A stretch of DNA of 6,357 nucleotides from Candidatus Methanophagales archaeon ANME-1-THS. GTDB taxonomy: Archaea; Halobacteriota; Syntropharchaeia; Alkanophagales; Methanospirareceae. Made by a program: the position numbers and the translations under genes. Below are positions 6,273-6,357 of this stretch, piece after piece. Numbering within the stretch: the stretch's first letter is position 1; every line of letters starts with the position of its first letter. Where the stretch lies: the NCBI GenBank assembly GCA_004212135.1, contig RXIE01000058.1, forward strand, positions 1 through 6,357, read 5' to 3'. The notes below the pieces were generated by a model. The model did not search any database and was not told the origin of the DNA. It saw only the letters and a program-made list of their open reading frames with translations.

Positions 6273-6357
6273 ATGCGGATAGCGATCTTAAAGAGGGACA
6301 AGTGTCAGCCGAAGAAGTGCGCGCTGGAATGCATGAAATACTGCCCGATGGTGCAAA
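6273..6357 (+). CDS. ABCE1 / RNase L inhibitor homologue, ribosome recycling factor (N-terminus only)
   Basis: Only 28 codons are present before the right edge. They suffice for recognition: MRIAILKRDKCQPKKCALEC followed by MKYCPMVQ is the hallmark N-terminus of ABCE1/RLI. C11, C16, C20 and C24, followed by proline, form the first set of iron-sulfur cluster ligands (C-x4-C-x3-C-x3-CP). ABCE1 is an Fe-S ABC ATPase that splits ribosomes after termination. The start lies one base after the phosphatase stop (TAACATG). The only ribosome binding candidate is a weak GGGG within the last codons of that gene, so translation is probably coupled. The two ATPase domains lie outside the window. Confidence 0.93.
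   Translation, partial: MRIAILKRDKCQPKKCALECMKYCPMVQ

Noticed and set aside
1..6357. Search for CRISPR repeats, insertion-sequence ends, attachment sites or a transposase.
   Set aside because: I found no regularly spaced repeats, terminal inverted repeats or recombinase motifs. The coding sequence looks uniform in base and codon use.

Overview
The window is most likely from a euryarchaeon. Its right edge carries the start of ABCE1/RLI, a protein found only in archaea and eukaryotes. The gene before it encodes an archaeal-type inositol monophosphatase/fructose-1,6-bisphosphatase. The two intergenic gaps contain CTTTAA-type boxes resembling archaeal TATA elements, and the genes use many ATA, AGA and AGG codons. 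A Methanomicrobia or ANME-1-like source would fit, but the sequence alone does not settle the lineage.

Left part (1-1905, minus strand): two overlapping genes read leftward from about position 1905. The first encodes a 307-residue protein that I read as a divergent member of the tubulin/FtsZ superfamily, closest in layout to CetZ-type proteins. It keeps the GxGNAG loop, but its GGGTGSG phosphate loop is badly degraded. The second overlaps it by 14 bases and encodes a protein with two N-terminal membrane helices and a long charged helical cytoplasmic region. It runs off the left edge.

Middle part (1954-5296, plus strand): two overlapping genes are transcribed divergently from the tubulin-like gene, across a gap of only 48 bases. 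Both encode exported, C-terminally anchored membrane proteins. The first (324 aa) has an N-terminal hydrophobic segment, a helical ectodomain, a transmembrane helix and a short cytoplasmic tail. The second (800 aa) has a signal peptide, four beta-sandwich-like domains in an A-B-A-B order, a helical region, a transmembrane helix and a tail. The two tails end in related acidic motifs (LDDTRLGEELIV and MDEREVGDILVR), and the last helical segment of each ectodomain shares an NP-x6-SA feature.

My inference is that positions 1-5296 encode one envelope-associated system. A tubulin-like protein, probably a poor or inactive GTPase, and a coiled-coil membrane protein would work inside the cell, with two surface proteins whose matching tails face the cytoplasm. 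I recognise no named system with this composition. It resembles only in outline the predicted FtsZ-like membrane-remodelling loci described for other prokaryotes.

Right part (5297-6357, plus strand): a 165-base gap with a promoter-like box, a small dyad and a strong ribosome binding site leads into the phosphatase gene. One base after its stop codon begins the ABCE1 gene, of which only 28 codons are in the window. This is ordinary core metabolism and translation, apparently unrelated to the left-hand system.
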